From NCBI GenBank assembly GCA_023439545.1, contig JAEXNT010000086.1:1-62455 (forward strand): a stretch of DNA of 62,455 bases, read 5' to 3'. The position numbers were made by a program, and so were the translations under genes. Below, one piece after another: positions 23,137-31,699 of this stretch. Positions within the stretch are counted from its first letter, which is position 1. Each line of letters starts with the position of its first letter. Below the pieces are notes generated by a model that worked only from the letters and a program-made list of their open reading frames with translations, was not told the origin of the DNA and ran no database searches. This stretch comes from Bacillota bacterium (GTDB taxonomy: Bacteria > Bacillota > Clostridia > Acetivibrionales > DTU013).

Positions 23137-24804
23137 TTATCTCTTGGTGAATCTATCGTAAGCAGCCTGTTGAATCGAAATAGCCTTATCTATTTCGAGT
23201 TTCTTAAGCTGATTGAGATAGTTGTCGAAATTGTTAACAGAATCATTGCCCATAATTACCTTGAGGGTATATTCATCGACATATGCGTTAACATCGTTCA
23301 TAATCTTGGCGGCCATTTGAGACTCCTCGGTCGTAGGTGATACGGGCGGCATAAGATGCTTGTCCATATCGCTGTTGGTCCAGAGCGTCAGAGCATTCTT
23401 CTGTTCCGGCAATACATAATACATGTCGAGATAGTGTTTCTGGCAATCGGTAAGACCGGGATAAACTCCGTGAGCGTACATAGACCACGCCTGTCCGACG
23501 GGAAGGCCCTTGGGATTTTTCATGACCTCATCGGTCATTTTCGGCACGCCGTTCTCCATTGTATATGAGACTCCCTCGATACCGTAGTTATACAATAGTA
23601 TACCTTTTTCACTATATCCGTAATTAAGGAACTTCGCGGCAAGATCGGGGTTTTTACAGCTGGTGGTAATACACGCTCCGCCGCCGTCAAAAGCATTTAG
23701 CAGCGAGGTGAACTGAGGCTTGTCGCCAGCCTTGAGAACCGGATAAGGAGCAGGCGCTAAAACAGCAGCCGGGTCTTTTTGCTGTAATGCGGGAATATAC
23801 TTGCCCAAGCCGCTGCCTGGCCATGTTGGAAGCGAGCCCGTCTTATTGCCGAGAATGTTGGCATCCATAGCCTTCTGGTCATTTGTAGCAAAATTGGTGT
23901 CCAGGAGACCTTCATTGTACCACTTGGCCATCGTAGCAAGCCAATCCTTGTACCCATTCTCATTAGGTCCGAACTTGACTGTACTGCCGTCAAGGAAGAA
24001 ACCCTTCGTTATTCCGTAAGCGCCAATGAATACGCCATTTTTAAACGGATAAAAGACATCGCCCGATCCGGCGTATGAAAGCGGCGCGGTAGCACCTTTC
24101 TGTTCTTTGAACGCTTTAAGAACAGTATACCAGTCGTCAATCGTCTCAGGGGTTTTAAGGTTAAGTTCTTTGAGCCAATCGGTTCTGATTGTCAGACCAT
24201 ATGTGGTATTTAATGAAACGTCACGTTTCATATAGGGAAATATATAATAGTTTCCGCTATCGGTTTTTACCATTTTGTCGTAATTTTTATCAGAATCGAG
24301 TATCTTTTTAAGATCAGGGGCATCCTTTTCAAAATAACTATTCAGCTTTAGTATGACATTGTCGTTTATCGCAGCCTCCGGTCCTCCGGGATAGGTGCTC
24401 CAGCCGGTTCCCGCAGTTGTTTCAACTATATCGGGCATGTTGCCTGATGCAACCAGAAGGTTGAAGCTTTGCGTCTCGGTACCGATAGACGGATGGATGA
24501 ACTGTACGGTTACACCTGTTTCCTTTTGAAGTTCCTGAGCAAAAGGCGTGTCTCCAAAGTTTTTGAAGTTCGGAGAGACGAGTGAAGAGTTAAGACCGCA
24601 CCAATATGTCAATGTCTCTTTTGTCTCGATCGGGTAAGAATTCGACTGCTTGTCGGACGTAGTGCCTGGCATACTCTCTGATGAAGTGCTCGCCGCATTG
24701 TCTGTTGAAGTAGTTTGTTTTTCCTTGCCGCAGCCCGCTCCAGCCATTAAAAGCGTGAAACAGATAAGGCCTGCGGATATTATCCTCTTTAACCCCTTGT
24801 TCAT
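23137..24804 (-). CDS. Oligosaccharide-binding lipoprotein, LplA type
   Basis: A 555-residue lipoprotein with signal and lipobox LMAGAGC (C25), then a Ser/Thr-rich linker. The body is a large family-1-type binding protein of the LplA group, with ETLTYWCGLN at the start of lobe 1, GLTIRTDWLKELNLKTPETIDDWY (split reading) in the middle and YGIEGVSYTMENGVPKMTDE near residue 420, typical of this length class. ATG at 24804 follows GAGGAGG and is preferred over an in-frame start at 24819. It is the first gene of a run continuing through both permeases, aldo/keto reductase, GH2, kinase and larA. Upstream are a 14-bp palindrome and a 48-bp element shared with the gene at 27502-30093. Confidence 0.9.
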   Translation of the reverse strand: MNKGLKRIISAGLICFTLLMAGAGCGKEKQTTSTDNAASTSSESMPGTTSDKQSNSYPIETKETLTYWCGLNSSLVSPNFKNFGDTPFAQELQKETGVTVQFIHPSIGTETQSFNLLVASGNMPDIVETTAGTGWSTYPGGPEAAINDNVILKLNSYFEKDAPDLKKILDSDKNYDKMVKTDSGNYYIFPYMKRDVSLNTTYGLTIRTDWLKELNLKTPETIDDWYTVLKAFKEQKGATAPLSYAGSGDVFYPFKNGVFIGAYGITKGFFLDGSTVKFGPNENGYKDWLATMAKWYNEGLLDTNFATNDQKAMDANILGNKTGSLPTWPGSGLGKYIPALQQKDPAAVLAPAPYPVLKAGDKPQFTSLLNAFDGGGACITTSCKNPDLAAKFLNYGYSEKGILLYNYGIEGVSYTMENGVPKMTDEVMKNPKGLPVGQAWSMYAHGVYPGLTDCQKHYLDMYYVLPEQKNALTLWTNSDMDKHLMPPVSPTTEESQMAAKIMNDVNAYVDEYTLKVIMGNDSVNNFDNYLNQLKKLEIDKAISIQQAAYDRFTKR

Positions 24805-24860
24805 TGATATCCTCCTCATTTTTTGATGATAGCTTGTTGTTTTAAGAATTGCATTGTACT

Positions 24861-24874
24861 TGAAACGCGTTTCA
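24861..24874. promoter_or_regulatory. Palindromic operator, LacI-family type
   Basis: TGAAACGCGTTTCA is a perfect 14-bp palindrome 57 bp upstream of the LplA-type gene. Arms TGAAA/TTTCA are those of LacI-family sites including CRE, but the central bases are GC rather than the CG of CRE, so catabolite repression by CcpA is less certain. A TACAAT hexamer follows six bases downstream on minus. No LacI regulator is encoded in the window. Confidence 0.65.
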
Positions 24875-24898
24875 TGTATATCTTATTTGCAGACCAGG

Positions 24899-24946
24899 TA
24901 AAAGTATAGTGACATTATGCGTACATGGATGTCAAAAACAACAATG
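24899..24946 (-). promoter_or_regulatory. 48-bp shared promoter element, copy A
   Basis: This block matches 30194-30241 at 42 of 48 positions. On minus it contains the inverted repeat TGACAT-N13-ATGTCA followed by a -10-like TATACT (24909-24904) with no recognisable -35 at 17 bp, the layout of an activator-dependent promoter. It lies 95 bp before the LplA-type start. The membrane-bound AraC regulator encoded just upstream (25054-27348) is the obvious candidate activator; this is inference. Confidence 0.7.
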
Positions 24947-25053
24947 ACATGTTTTAATATTTGAACTGTAATTATTTTCATGTGACAATTTATTATGTAA
25001 ATATGACACTTTCAACACAAACCCGGGTTTGCTGCGAAGGAGCAACAGCCGCA

Positions 25054-27348
25054 TCAGCTCATCAATTTTCCGGGAGTAACTCCCTCCAGTTTTTTGAATA
25101 CCCTGTAGAAGGTCCTGATATTGGTGAATCCAACCCTTTCGGCAACTAACTCGTGGGTGAACCGGTTGTTCTTCAACAGTTCCTTTGCGTTTTCTATACG
25201 AACACTGTTGATATAATCAAGCAAGCCCTCACCTGTCTGAATTTTAAATATTCTGGAGATATAGTTCGGCGATTTGCCTATAATATCGGAAATGGTACCA
25301 ATGCTGAAGTTTGGGTTTGAATAGTTTTCGTTAACGATTTGTTTCACGGCATCCCTTACTTTATAATCAATATCTTCGTGCCGGTTAAGCTTGTAATCGC
25401 AAATATTCCTGACTATCTGAAGCATTTTGTCCTTCATATCCATTAACGTCCTGCACTTCATAAGCTGGCTTGCCGGAATGATATTTTCAAAAAAACTTCT
25501 GTCCGCTTCATCGTCAATTTCGCGGATGGTCTTGAGAATCGTCCCCACCAGATTAAGCATAAGGAACCTTGCAATCTCCATTGAGGTTGAATTTTTAACA
25601 AGATCGTTTATAAATATGTCTTCAATGATATTGCTGGCTGCCTTATAGTCACCGGACTTTATGAAATTGCTCAGTTTATGTTCCTTCTCGACAGGGAAGT
25701 AATAGTGCATGCCCGATTTAACCGCGATGTCATTATAGAAAACAGTTTTGTCCCGCTCCATAACCCTTGAATATTCCATGGCGTTAACAGCTTCGTTATA
25801 GGCGTCATGAATATCCTCAATGCTGTCATGCAGGTCGCCGACAGTAAATACGAGGCTGATCTTAAAATTCTGAAAAATAAAGTCTTTCGCTTCGTCGATT
25901 TCCTCCGCAATCATCTTGCTAAACTCAGCTGCCTGCAAGCCCGTGTTGATAATACAGGCAATAATATCGTCCACTTCCGCCATATAGCAGTTACTATTAC
26001 GGCTTAAAATCTCCTCGACCACATTCTTTATAACAAATTTACACAGCTGATATTCATCGATGTTTATTTTTTCATCCGCTTTCCAGAATTCTTCGTCGAT
26101 GTTTTCAATATATATGGCAATCACGCTGAAATATGAATAGCCTAAGGATATGTCATATTGGGTTAGCAGTTCATGCACCGGCATGGAGGCGTCTCTGCCC
26201 TTAAGCAGGGAAATGAGGAAATTTGTCTTTAGTGTGACATTCTGCATATCAAGCTGCATCTCAAATTTCTTCTTTTCTTCGATAGTATTATCCAAAACCT
26301 GCCTTATATAGTTAAACTCATTGTTGTAACTAACCGTTTCAGGCCGCAGCTTGTCATGGATAAAGGAGATCATTTCCTTTACGGGGTTATAGTTTCTCCT
26401 GACAAAATAAATCGAGAGGACTCCAATCAAAAGTATACAGAGGATTATCTCACAGGCCATGACATTCCTGATAAACTCGGCCTTTTGCCAGAATATGTAT
26501 TCAGGCGTTACAGTTATATACTTCCAGCTGTTCTGCTTCGATGTTATATAAGAAATAACTACTTTTTTGTCCCCTATATACTTTGCTATTACCCCCTGGT
26601 TCTTAGTCATATCTTTATAGCTTATATCCGTATTTTTTATTTTTGTATCGCTTTGAGCCATAATATTATTTTTGTCATCCAATATCAGCAGGCTGCTCTC
26701 GCCCTCGCCGAAATTTAAAAGGTTATCGAAATTGAGCGTGATAACAATGTTGGCTGAAACATTATAACGGGATGTAAGCGGGAATGACCTGATTAATGTC
26801 AGGTAATTCCTTTCTGCCGAACCGGCCTCATGATGGGGCATGGCGACGTAATCACCCATATGGACCCCATTCATGGTATTGATCCATTGATCATATGTTA
26901 ATTCATTCGAGTTTATATAATTGATATAGTATAATTCGCCCGTATTGACTGTTCCTGAAGACACAACAAGCTGCAGGTTGTTAAGGAAAATATAGTAGGT
27001 TTGCAGCAGGTTTGAGAAGATCTTGTAATTGCTTAAACTGTTAGCCGCTTTATAAATCGTATAATAATTTGTATTATCGACCTGAGTTAAATTGTAGGCA
27101 TCCCGGATATTTTGATCGGTCGAGATTTCCATGCTGAATCTGTTCACTTCGCCAAGCGTTCCGTCAATATTATCTCTGATATTTTCGAGAACAAGCCCGT
27201 TTGAATTATTGATTTCGGATTCGATAGTATTTTTTGCAATTATATATACGAACCCTGTTAGTATGACGGTGACAAGTATTATCAAAAAGTAGGACAGAAT
27301 CCAATTGTAAATGACACTTCTGGAATGTTTAATAAAATTGACGTTCAT
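25054..27348 (-). CDS. Membrane-anchored AraC-family transcriptional regulator
   Basis: A 764-residue one-component regulator. TM1 (about 14-37) and TM2 (about 297-317) bracket a 260-residue extracellular sensor domain with a Cache-like tail (SSLLILDDKNNIMAQSD, about 218-234). A cytoplasmic region of about 330 residues follows, then two AraC helix-turn-helix motifs (about 660-760: FSIGTISDIIGKSPNYISRI and FTHELVAERVGFTNIRTFYR). This architecture senses an outside ligand, usually an oligosaccharide, and drives adjacent transport and glycosidase genes. ATG at 27348 is chosen because AAGGTGG precedes it by six bases. The gene lies between the putative glycosidase and the LplA-type operon, and its own promoter carries a TGACATTAT half-site found in both shared elements, suggesting autoregulation. 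Confidence 0.88.
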   Translation of the reverse strand: MNVNFIKHSRSVIYNWILSYFLIILVTVILTGFVYIIAKNTIESEINNSNGLVLENIRDNIDGTLGEVNRFSMEISTDQNIRDAYNLTQVDNTNYYTIYKAANSLSNYKIFSNLLQTYYIFLNNLQLVVSSGTVNTGELYYINYINSNELTYDQWINTMNGVHMGDYVAMPHHEAGSAERNYLTLIRSFPLTSRYNVSANIVITLNFDNLLNFGEGESSLLILDDKNNIMAQSDTKIKNTDISYKDMTKNQGVIAKYIGDKKVVISYITSKQNSWKYITVTPEYIFWQKAEFIRNVMACEIILCILLIGVLSIYFVRRNYNPVKEMISFIHDKLRPETVSYNNEFNYIRQVLDNTIEEKKKFEMQLDMQNVTLKTNFLISLLKGRDASMPVHELLTQYDISLGYSYFSVIAIYIENIDEEFWKADEKINIDEYQLCKFVIKNVVEEILSRNSNCYMAEVDDIIACIINTGLQAAEFSKMIAEEIDEAKDFIFQNFKISLVFTVGDLHDSIEDIHDAYNEAVNAMEYSRVMERDKTVFYNDIAVKSGMHYYFPVEKEHKLSNFIKSGDYKAASNIIEDIFINDLVKNSTSMEIARFLMLNLVGTILKTIREIDDEADRSFFENIIPASQLMKCRTLMDMKDKMLQIVRNICDYKLNRHEDIDYKVRDAVKQIVNENYSNPNFSIGTISDIIGKSPNYISRIFKIQTGEGLLDYINSVRIENAKELLKNNRFTHELVAERVGFTNIRTFYRVFKKLEGVTPGKLMS

Positions 27349-27440
27349 CTTATCCACCTTATCCCGGCTATTCAATAAAAACATTCTTTCAGTCAATGGC
27401 TATCAGTTTGAAAACAGAACTACTCTTTACCTGTTTAGGA

Positions 27441-27482
27441 TGACATTATTTAAATATAATACGTATCCTCACCTAATTGCAA
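27441..27482 (-). promoter_or_regulatory. Candidate promoter of the membrane AraC gene with a half-site
   Basis: On minus, TTGCAA (27482-27477) is a -35 candidate and TTATAT (27459-27454) a -10 candidate with 17 bp between. Just downstream TGACATTAT (plus, 27441-27449) matches one half of the 48-bp elements at 24899 and 30194. Position over the start region would suit negative autoregulation. Confidence 0.45.
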
Positions 27483-27501
27483 ATCAGTTTATTCCAAACT
27501 T

Positions 27502-30093
27502 TCAAATGCATCCGTTTACTTCAACTATTTTATACGGAGCACTGCACTCAGTATTATAAATACCGGGATATATAAAGGCATTTCCCTGGCTGTCAAGCCC
27601 CGAAACGAAGACAATCAGGTCCCACCCGGGTGTTATGTAGCCGGCCGGGATCACCGCGCGATAACCGCCCGCCGTTTTCTGCATAACAGTCGAATTGTAT
27701 ACTCCTTCATGCTGATTCAGACGCCTGTAATTTAGTGTTAATTTGCCCCACGCATCATTTTTACTCAATTCTCCGATTTTTACGTTGACTGCCAGATCCT
27801 TGCCGGACTCACAGGCTTCCGGAATGTCCGTTGTGAACGAATTGATCTCATACCCGATGGATTTGATCATGCTCTTATACTCATTATCCATCTTAACTTC
27901 TTCTGCTTCAATACCATTATCCTTCAACATTTCCTTGATGCAGGCGACATCCGGATCTATTTCCTTAATCAGGCGATCCTCCCAGTTACCATTTCTTCTC
28001 GTTCCGGTTCCGGCGTTAAATTCAAGGTTACGATTGTAATACTTGTTACCAAGAGCAGACAGCTCCATCCAGAAGGATCTGGCGACAATCAGGGCGTTGA
28101 AGCAAGCTTTCAGCTCAGCCTTATTGCCACTTTGCCTAAAGAGGCAAAGGTGGAAGGCAGACTTAATTTTCCAGGCGTGGAACTCCGCTATGTCAGCCAG
28201 CATTGTGAAGTCAACTATGGTAGATTTTATCTCCGGAAAATTGCAGGCATCCTCCCCAACTTTACCAAGTGACATCCGGATATTATCCGCAATATTTTTT
28301 AACCAGTCCCGTACCTGAAGCGGACTGTATTTTTCTTTCAATCCGCCTCTATGAAGATCGTCCGCATATTGCCCTATGCCGAAAAAAAATGTTTCGTCGC
28401 TTGGCAGTGCGGTTATATAATCAATATCCTTAAAATAGGGCTCATAATTATTTTTACCGAACAATGCCGCCCCGGCATAGAGCTCCGGCCAGTAATGCAG
28501 CGATGGATGTACCGGAAAGTGTACGGTGGTGATCAGCGGCATTACCTTGCTTGCATAGCGGTAAGCCGTTTCCAGAGGCTCGGAATACTTTCCGAACCGG
28601 TAATCAAACTCTCTCCTCCAAATCTCCATACTTGCCCTGGTATTGTATCCATATCTGCCGAAGGAAAGATAATAAGCCCAGTATCTCTCGTCTTCCCAGC
28701 CATAATCTATTACGTCGGGATTGATATGGATAGGCCAGTTTTCACCCGCAATGAACTGGTGTCCGCCCTTCAAGCTCAATGGCGTATTTATTTCAAAGCC
28801 TATTGAGCCGCCAAGGCGGCAGCTTTCAGCAAATCGTCCGCAGTAGTCCGGGTCTCCCCACAAGAACAAATTGGTGCTCCCGTAATTCCACAAACGGAAA
28901 ATCATATCATACCAGTGCGGCTTTTTAAGCAAATTGTCGTAGCTGTAACGTCTGCTTGCGTTGGAATCTTCGAGATTCAGCATCTCTTCCGTCCTCATTT
29001 GCGGTATGTGATAAGGAAGCGCCGCATGCTCGCACCAGTACTTTGTCGGAATACATATATCGAGACCGGTGTTCTGAGCATGCCTTAGTAAACTGTCTGT
29101 CAGTCCTTTGGCGCGTATATCCAGCTTTATATTCCTGCCTGCCGAAGCAACCGCGTCTACAACGACATTCCAGAAATCTACTGCGGTATTTGCCGTGTCG
29201 CCGTCATTCCTCTCTTTATTGGTATGAACTCCCGCTTCCATATTAACTCTCAGCTGTACGCCGGCAATATCCGGGCAATCGATTAATATCTGCCGCAGAC
29301 CCTCGCCGCAGTACCTGGCAAAATTTGCTTCATCATCGGGTATGTTCTCCACCATAAAGCTTTGATTTTTTGTCCAAGGCATCTGCTGCCATGTCCCAAA
29401 AAAGAATTCAATCCCATACGCCTTACAGCTTTTCGATATCATTTGCAGCATTTCAAGGTTTTTCTTTTTAGCTTCCTCCATCATATCCTTCAGCCTGACG
29501 TCCGGAAAGCCGGGTACATTCACGAAGAAGGGATATGGAGGCGCCATATAGGCGGTATCGAAACCTAATATGAGAGTAAAGCGGTTGAACCGGTTCTTTG
29601 CCATACGCTTGAAGAGATAGTCCCAGAACTCGACGGAATAAAACCACTCGTCATCCCTCCGACTCATTACGAAGCGGTCGACGCCACGAACCTTATTGTC
29701 CGGGTATTCCTCGATATCCTCAATTTTAAGCAGTTCCTCCAAACCATAGCAGCGTATACGGTCGGAAATCTCAAGCAAGGCATACATAAGGCCCTTTTCA
29801 TCCGTTCCGGATACTACGAGCACCTTCCCCGCACCTGTGCTGCACCAGTGTATGATTACCCCTTCGGCTTTTCGCAATATATTAAATGCGTTTTCTTCCA
29901 GAAGCTTTTCTATCAGGCGTTGAGAAGCTTCTCCAATGACTATATATAAATTATTGTCTAAAATATCCGGCCAAAAATTTCTTGTTACAATTTCCGCCCC
30001 CGCCTTGTCCAGGCATTGAATTAGTTCCCGCTTGCCAAATTCTACGGGATCCGACTGGCTGCTGCGATCTATGATATAAATTTTTTTACTCAT
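27502..30093 (-). CDS. Putative glycoside hydrolase of uncertain family
   Basis: An 863-residue cytoplasmic protein without signal peptide. Residues 1-125 look like the alpha/beta domain that precedes the barrel in GH67 and GH20 enzymes (GKVLVVSGTDEKGLMYALLE, about 89-108). Residues 135-480 look like a TIM barrel, starting RGVDRFVMSRRDDEW and containing FGTWQQMPW, VQLRVNMEAGVH and LFLWGDPDYC. The last 100 residues are beta-rich. Candidate acidic residues include Glu in RVNMEAG and Asp in RGVDRF, but I cannot assign the pair. A GH67/GH115-like alpha-glucuronidase activity is one possibility; I do not recognise the family. AGGGGTG precedes the ATG at 30093. Its promoter carries copy B of the 48-bp element, so it is probably co-regulated with the LplA-type importer operon. 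Confidence 0.7.
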   Translation of the reverse strand: MSKKIYIIDRSSQSDPVEFGKRELIQCLDKAGAEIVTRNFWPDILDNNLYIVIGEASQRLIEKLLEENAFNILRKAEGVIIHWCSTGAGKVLVVSGTDEKGLMYALLEISDRIRCYGLEELLKIEDIEEYPDNKVRGVDRFVMSRRDDEWFYSVEFWDYLFKRMAKNRFNRFTLILGFDTAYMAPPYPFFVNVPGFPDVRLKDMMEEAKKKNLEMLQMISKSCKAYGIEFFFGTWQQMPWTKNQSFMVENIPDDEANFARYCGEGLRQILIDCPDIAGVQLRVNMEAGVHTNKERNDGDTANTAVDFWNVVVDAVASAGRNIKLDIRAKGLTDSLLRHAQNTGLDICIPTKYWCEHAALPYHIPQMRTEEMLNLEDSNASRRYSYDNLLKKPHWYDMIFRLWNYGSTNLFLWGDPDYCGRFAESCRLGGSIGFEINTPLSLKGGHQFIAGENWPIHINPDVIDYGWEDERYWAYYLSFGRYGYNTRASMEIWRREFDYRFGKYSEPLETAYRYASKVMPLITTVHFPVHPSLHYWPELYAGAALFGKNNYEPYFKDIDYITALPSDETFFFGIGQYADDLHRGGLKEKYSPLQVRDWLKNIADNIRMSLGKVGEDACNFPEIKSTIVDFTMLADIAEFHAWKIKSAFHLCLFRQSGNKAELKACFNALIVARSFWMELSALGNKYYNRNLEFNAGTGTRRNGNWEDRLIKEIDPDVACIKEMLKDNGIEAEEVKMDNEYKSMIKSIGYEINSFTTDIPEACESGKDLAVNVKIGELSKNDAWGKLTLNYRRLNQHEGVYNSTVMQKTAGGYRAVIPAGYITPGWDLIVFVSGLDSQGNAFIYPGIYNTECSAPYKIVEVNGCI

Positions 30094-30193
30094 GAAAACA
30101 CCCCTGTATAACGAATCTTACATTATACATTTTCCTTTCCCAAGATACGTGAAATTGTACTTCTCCGCTTATATAGCATATTTTCTAAACCAA

Positions 30194-30241
30194 TAAAAGT
30201 ACAGTGACATTATCCATACACGCATGTCAAAATCAACAATG
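30194..30241 (-). promoter_or_regulatory. 48-bp shared promoter element, copy B
   Basis: Identical at 42 of 48 positions to 24899-24946. On minus it has TGACAT-N13-ATGTCA followed by TGTACT as a weak -10 (30204-30199) and lies 101 bp before the putative glycosidase start, nearly the same distance as copy A from its gene. Conserved spacing relative to start supports a promoter with an activator site. Confidence 0.7.
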
Positions 30242-30258
30242 CTGTAATCAGAACATGT

Positions 30259-30309
30259 AAAACAGAAATAAAAAGCGAAGGCTTCCAAGGGTTAAACCTT
30301 GGAAGCCTT
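30259..30309 (-). terminator. Rho-independent terminator after the GH1 gene
   Basis: A perfect 13-bp stem, AAGGCTTCCAAGG (30278-30290) and CCTTGGAAGCCTT (30297-30309), with a 6-nt loop. On minus it is followed by CGCTTTTTATTTC. It ends the long GH30-to-GH1 operon 20 bp past the last stop. Confidence 0.85.
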
Positions 30310-30328
30310 AATTGTTTTTACAGGAGGA

Positions 30329-31669
30329 CTAAAAGCCGTTGTTTTTTATGACATCACGATACCAATACGCACTTTTCTTAAGAGTTCTTTTCTGAGTCTT
30401 GTAGTCGACATATATCAATCCAAACCTCTTGCTGTAACCATACCCCCATTCAAAGTTATCCATCAGAGACCAGGCATAGTAGCCTGCGACATTCACCCCT
30501 GAAAGGATGGCACGGTGCACCTGCTCAAGGTATCTGTACAGATAAGTCAGGCGGTTGTCATCTTCCACTTTCCCTTCATGATTCAGCATATCATTATAAG
30601 CAGCGCCATTTTCTGTAATAAGGATTTTAACGCCATTATATTCCTTGTGCAGGTAAACAAGCAGGTCATGCAATCCTTCGGGATTGATCTCCCAACCCAT
30701 CTGTGTGGTATCCTTTCCTGTAGATACCTCTGAAACCGGGATGGGCCATTTCTGGTTATCATACCTGACAAAGCTGCTGTAATAATTGTTTATGCCAAGG
30801 AAATCCACAGGCTGATAAACTGCTTCTATCTCATCCCCGGCTGTTTCAGGGAAAAACCTTTTTTCCTGGTACCACTTGAAGATATCCTCCGGATATTTTC
30901 CTTTCAGGACAGGATCGGCAAACCATTTGTTGAGGTATTCATTGAAAAGCTTGGCAGCCTCCGCATCCTCAATACTGTCTGTTGCAGGATAGACCGGATT
31001 CATATTCAGCGTAATCCCGATTTCCCCCTTAAAGCCCATTTCCCGGTATGCTTTTACGGTCATCCCGTGGGAAAGCAGCAAGTGGTGGGAAACAAGGAGC
31101 GCCGTAGTAAAATCCGTTATGCCGGGAGCATGCCTACCCTCCCAATTGCCGATAAAAGATACCACCCAGGGCTCGTTATGTGTTATCCAGATAGGTACTT
31201 TATCGCCCAGATTCTGAAAAACATATCTGGCATACTGTACGAAACAGTCGACCGTATCCCTGTTGGCCCAGCCGCCCTCATCCTGCAGTTTCTGGGGCAA
31301 ATCCCAGTGATATAGGGTTACAGCAGGTTCGATGCCGTTTTCAACTAATTCTTCTACCAGGTTTTTATAAAATTGCATTCCTTTTTCATTTGGTTTACCC
31401 TTACCATCCGGGAAAATTCTGGCCCATGAGATGGAAAATCGATAGGTTTTCAGCCCCAGCTCTTTTATGATTTTAATGTCTTCCCGGTATCTATGATAAT
31501 GGTCGCAGGCAACATCACCCGTATCCCCGTTGCATGTCTTGCCTGGAATATGGCTGAAACGGTCCCAGATCGTTTCACCGCGGTTGTCGTCGCGATATGC
31601 CCCTTCTATTTGATATGCTGCCGTAGCTGCTCCCCACAGGAACTTTTCAGGAAAAACAAGACGATTCAT
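30329..31669 (-). CDS. Glycoside hydrolase family 1, beta-glucosidase-like
   Basis: A 446-residue cytoplasmic TIM-barrel enzyme of normal GH1 length. The N-terminal signature FLWGAATAAYQIEGA is at 10-24; acid/base E166 lies in ITHNEPW (the usual residue before NEP is Leu or Phe, here His) and nucleophile E353 in ILITENGA. W-x-x-MDNFEW in the last third is the family aglycone/glycone segment that accepts unphosphorylated glucosides or galactosides; the Ser/Lys/Tyr trio of 6-phospho enzymes is not evident. It is the last gene of the operon and would convert imported beta-linked disaccharides to monosaccharide. Starts ATG at 31669; AGGAGG lies just upstream. Confidence 0.93.
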   Translation of the reverse strand: MNRLVFPEKFLWGAATAAYQIEGAYRDDNRGETIWDRFSHIPGKTCNGDTGDVACDHYHRYREDIKIIKELGLKTYRFSISWARIFPDGKGKPNEKGMQFYKNLVEELVENGIEPAVTLYHWDLPQKLQDEGGWANRDTVDCFVQYARYVFQNLGDKVPIWITHNEPWVVSFIGNWEGRHAPGITDFTTALLVSHHLLLSHGMTVKAYREMGFKGEIGITLNMNPVYPATDSIEDAEAAKLFNEYLNKWFADPVLKGKYPEDIFKWYQEKRFFPETAGDEIEAVYQPVDFLGINNYYSSFVRYDNQKWPIPVSEVSTGKDTTQMGWEINPEGLHDLLVYLHKEYNGVKILITENGAAYNDMLNHEGKVEDDNRLTYLYRYLEQVHRAILSGVNVAGYYAWSLMDNFEWGYGYSKRFGLIYVDYKTQKRTLKKSAYWYRDVIKNNGF

Positions 31670-31699
31670 AAATCCTCCTCAATATTGCAGTAATCTACA

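Noticed and set aside
24861..24874. Catabolite-repression CRE site
   Set aside because: Arms agree with CRE but the central dinucleotide is GC, not CG, so I list it only as a LacI-type palindrome.
25018..25031. CAAACCCGGGTTTG palindrome after the AraC gene as its terminator
   Set aside because: The stem has no loop to speak of and no T-run follows; it may be chance or a weak site.
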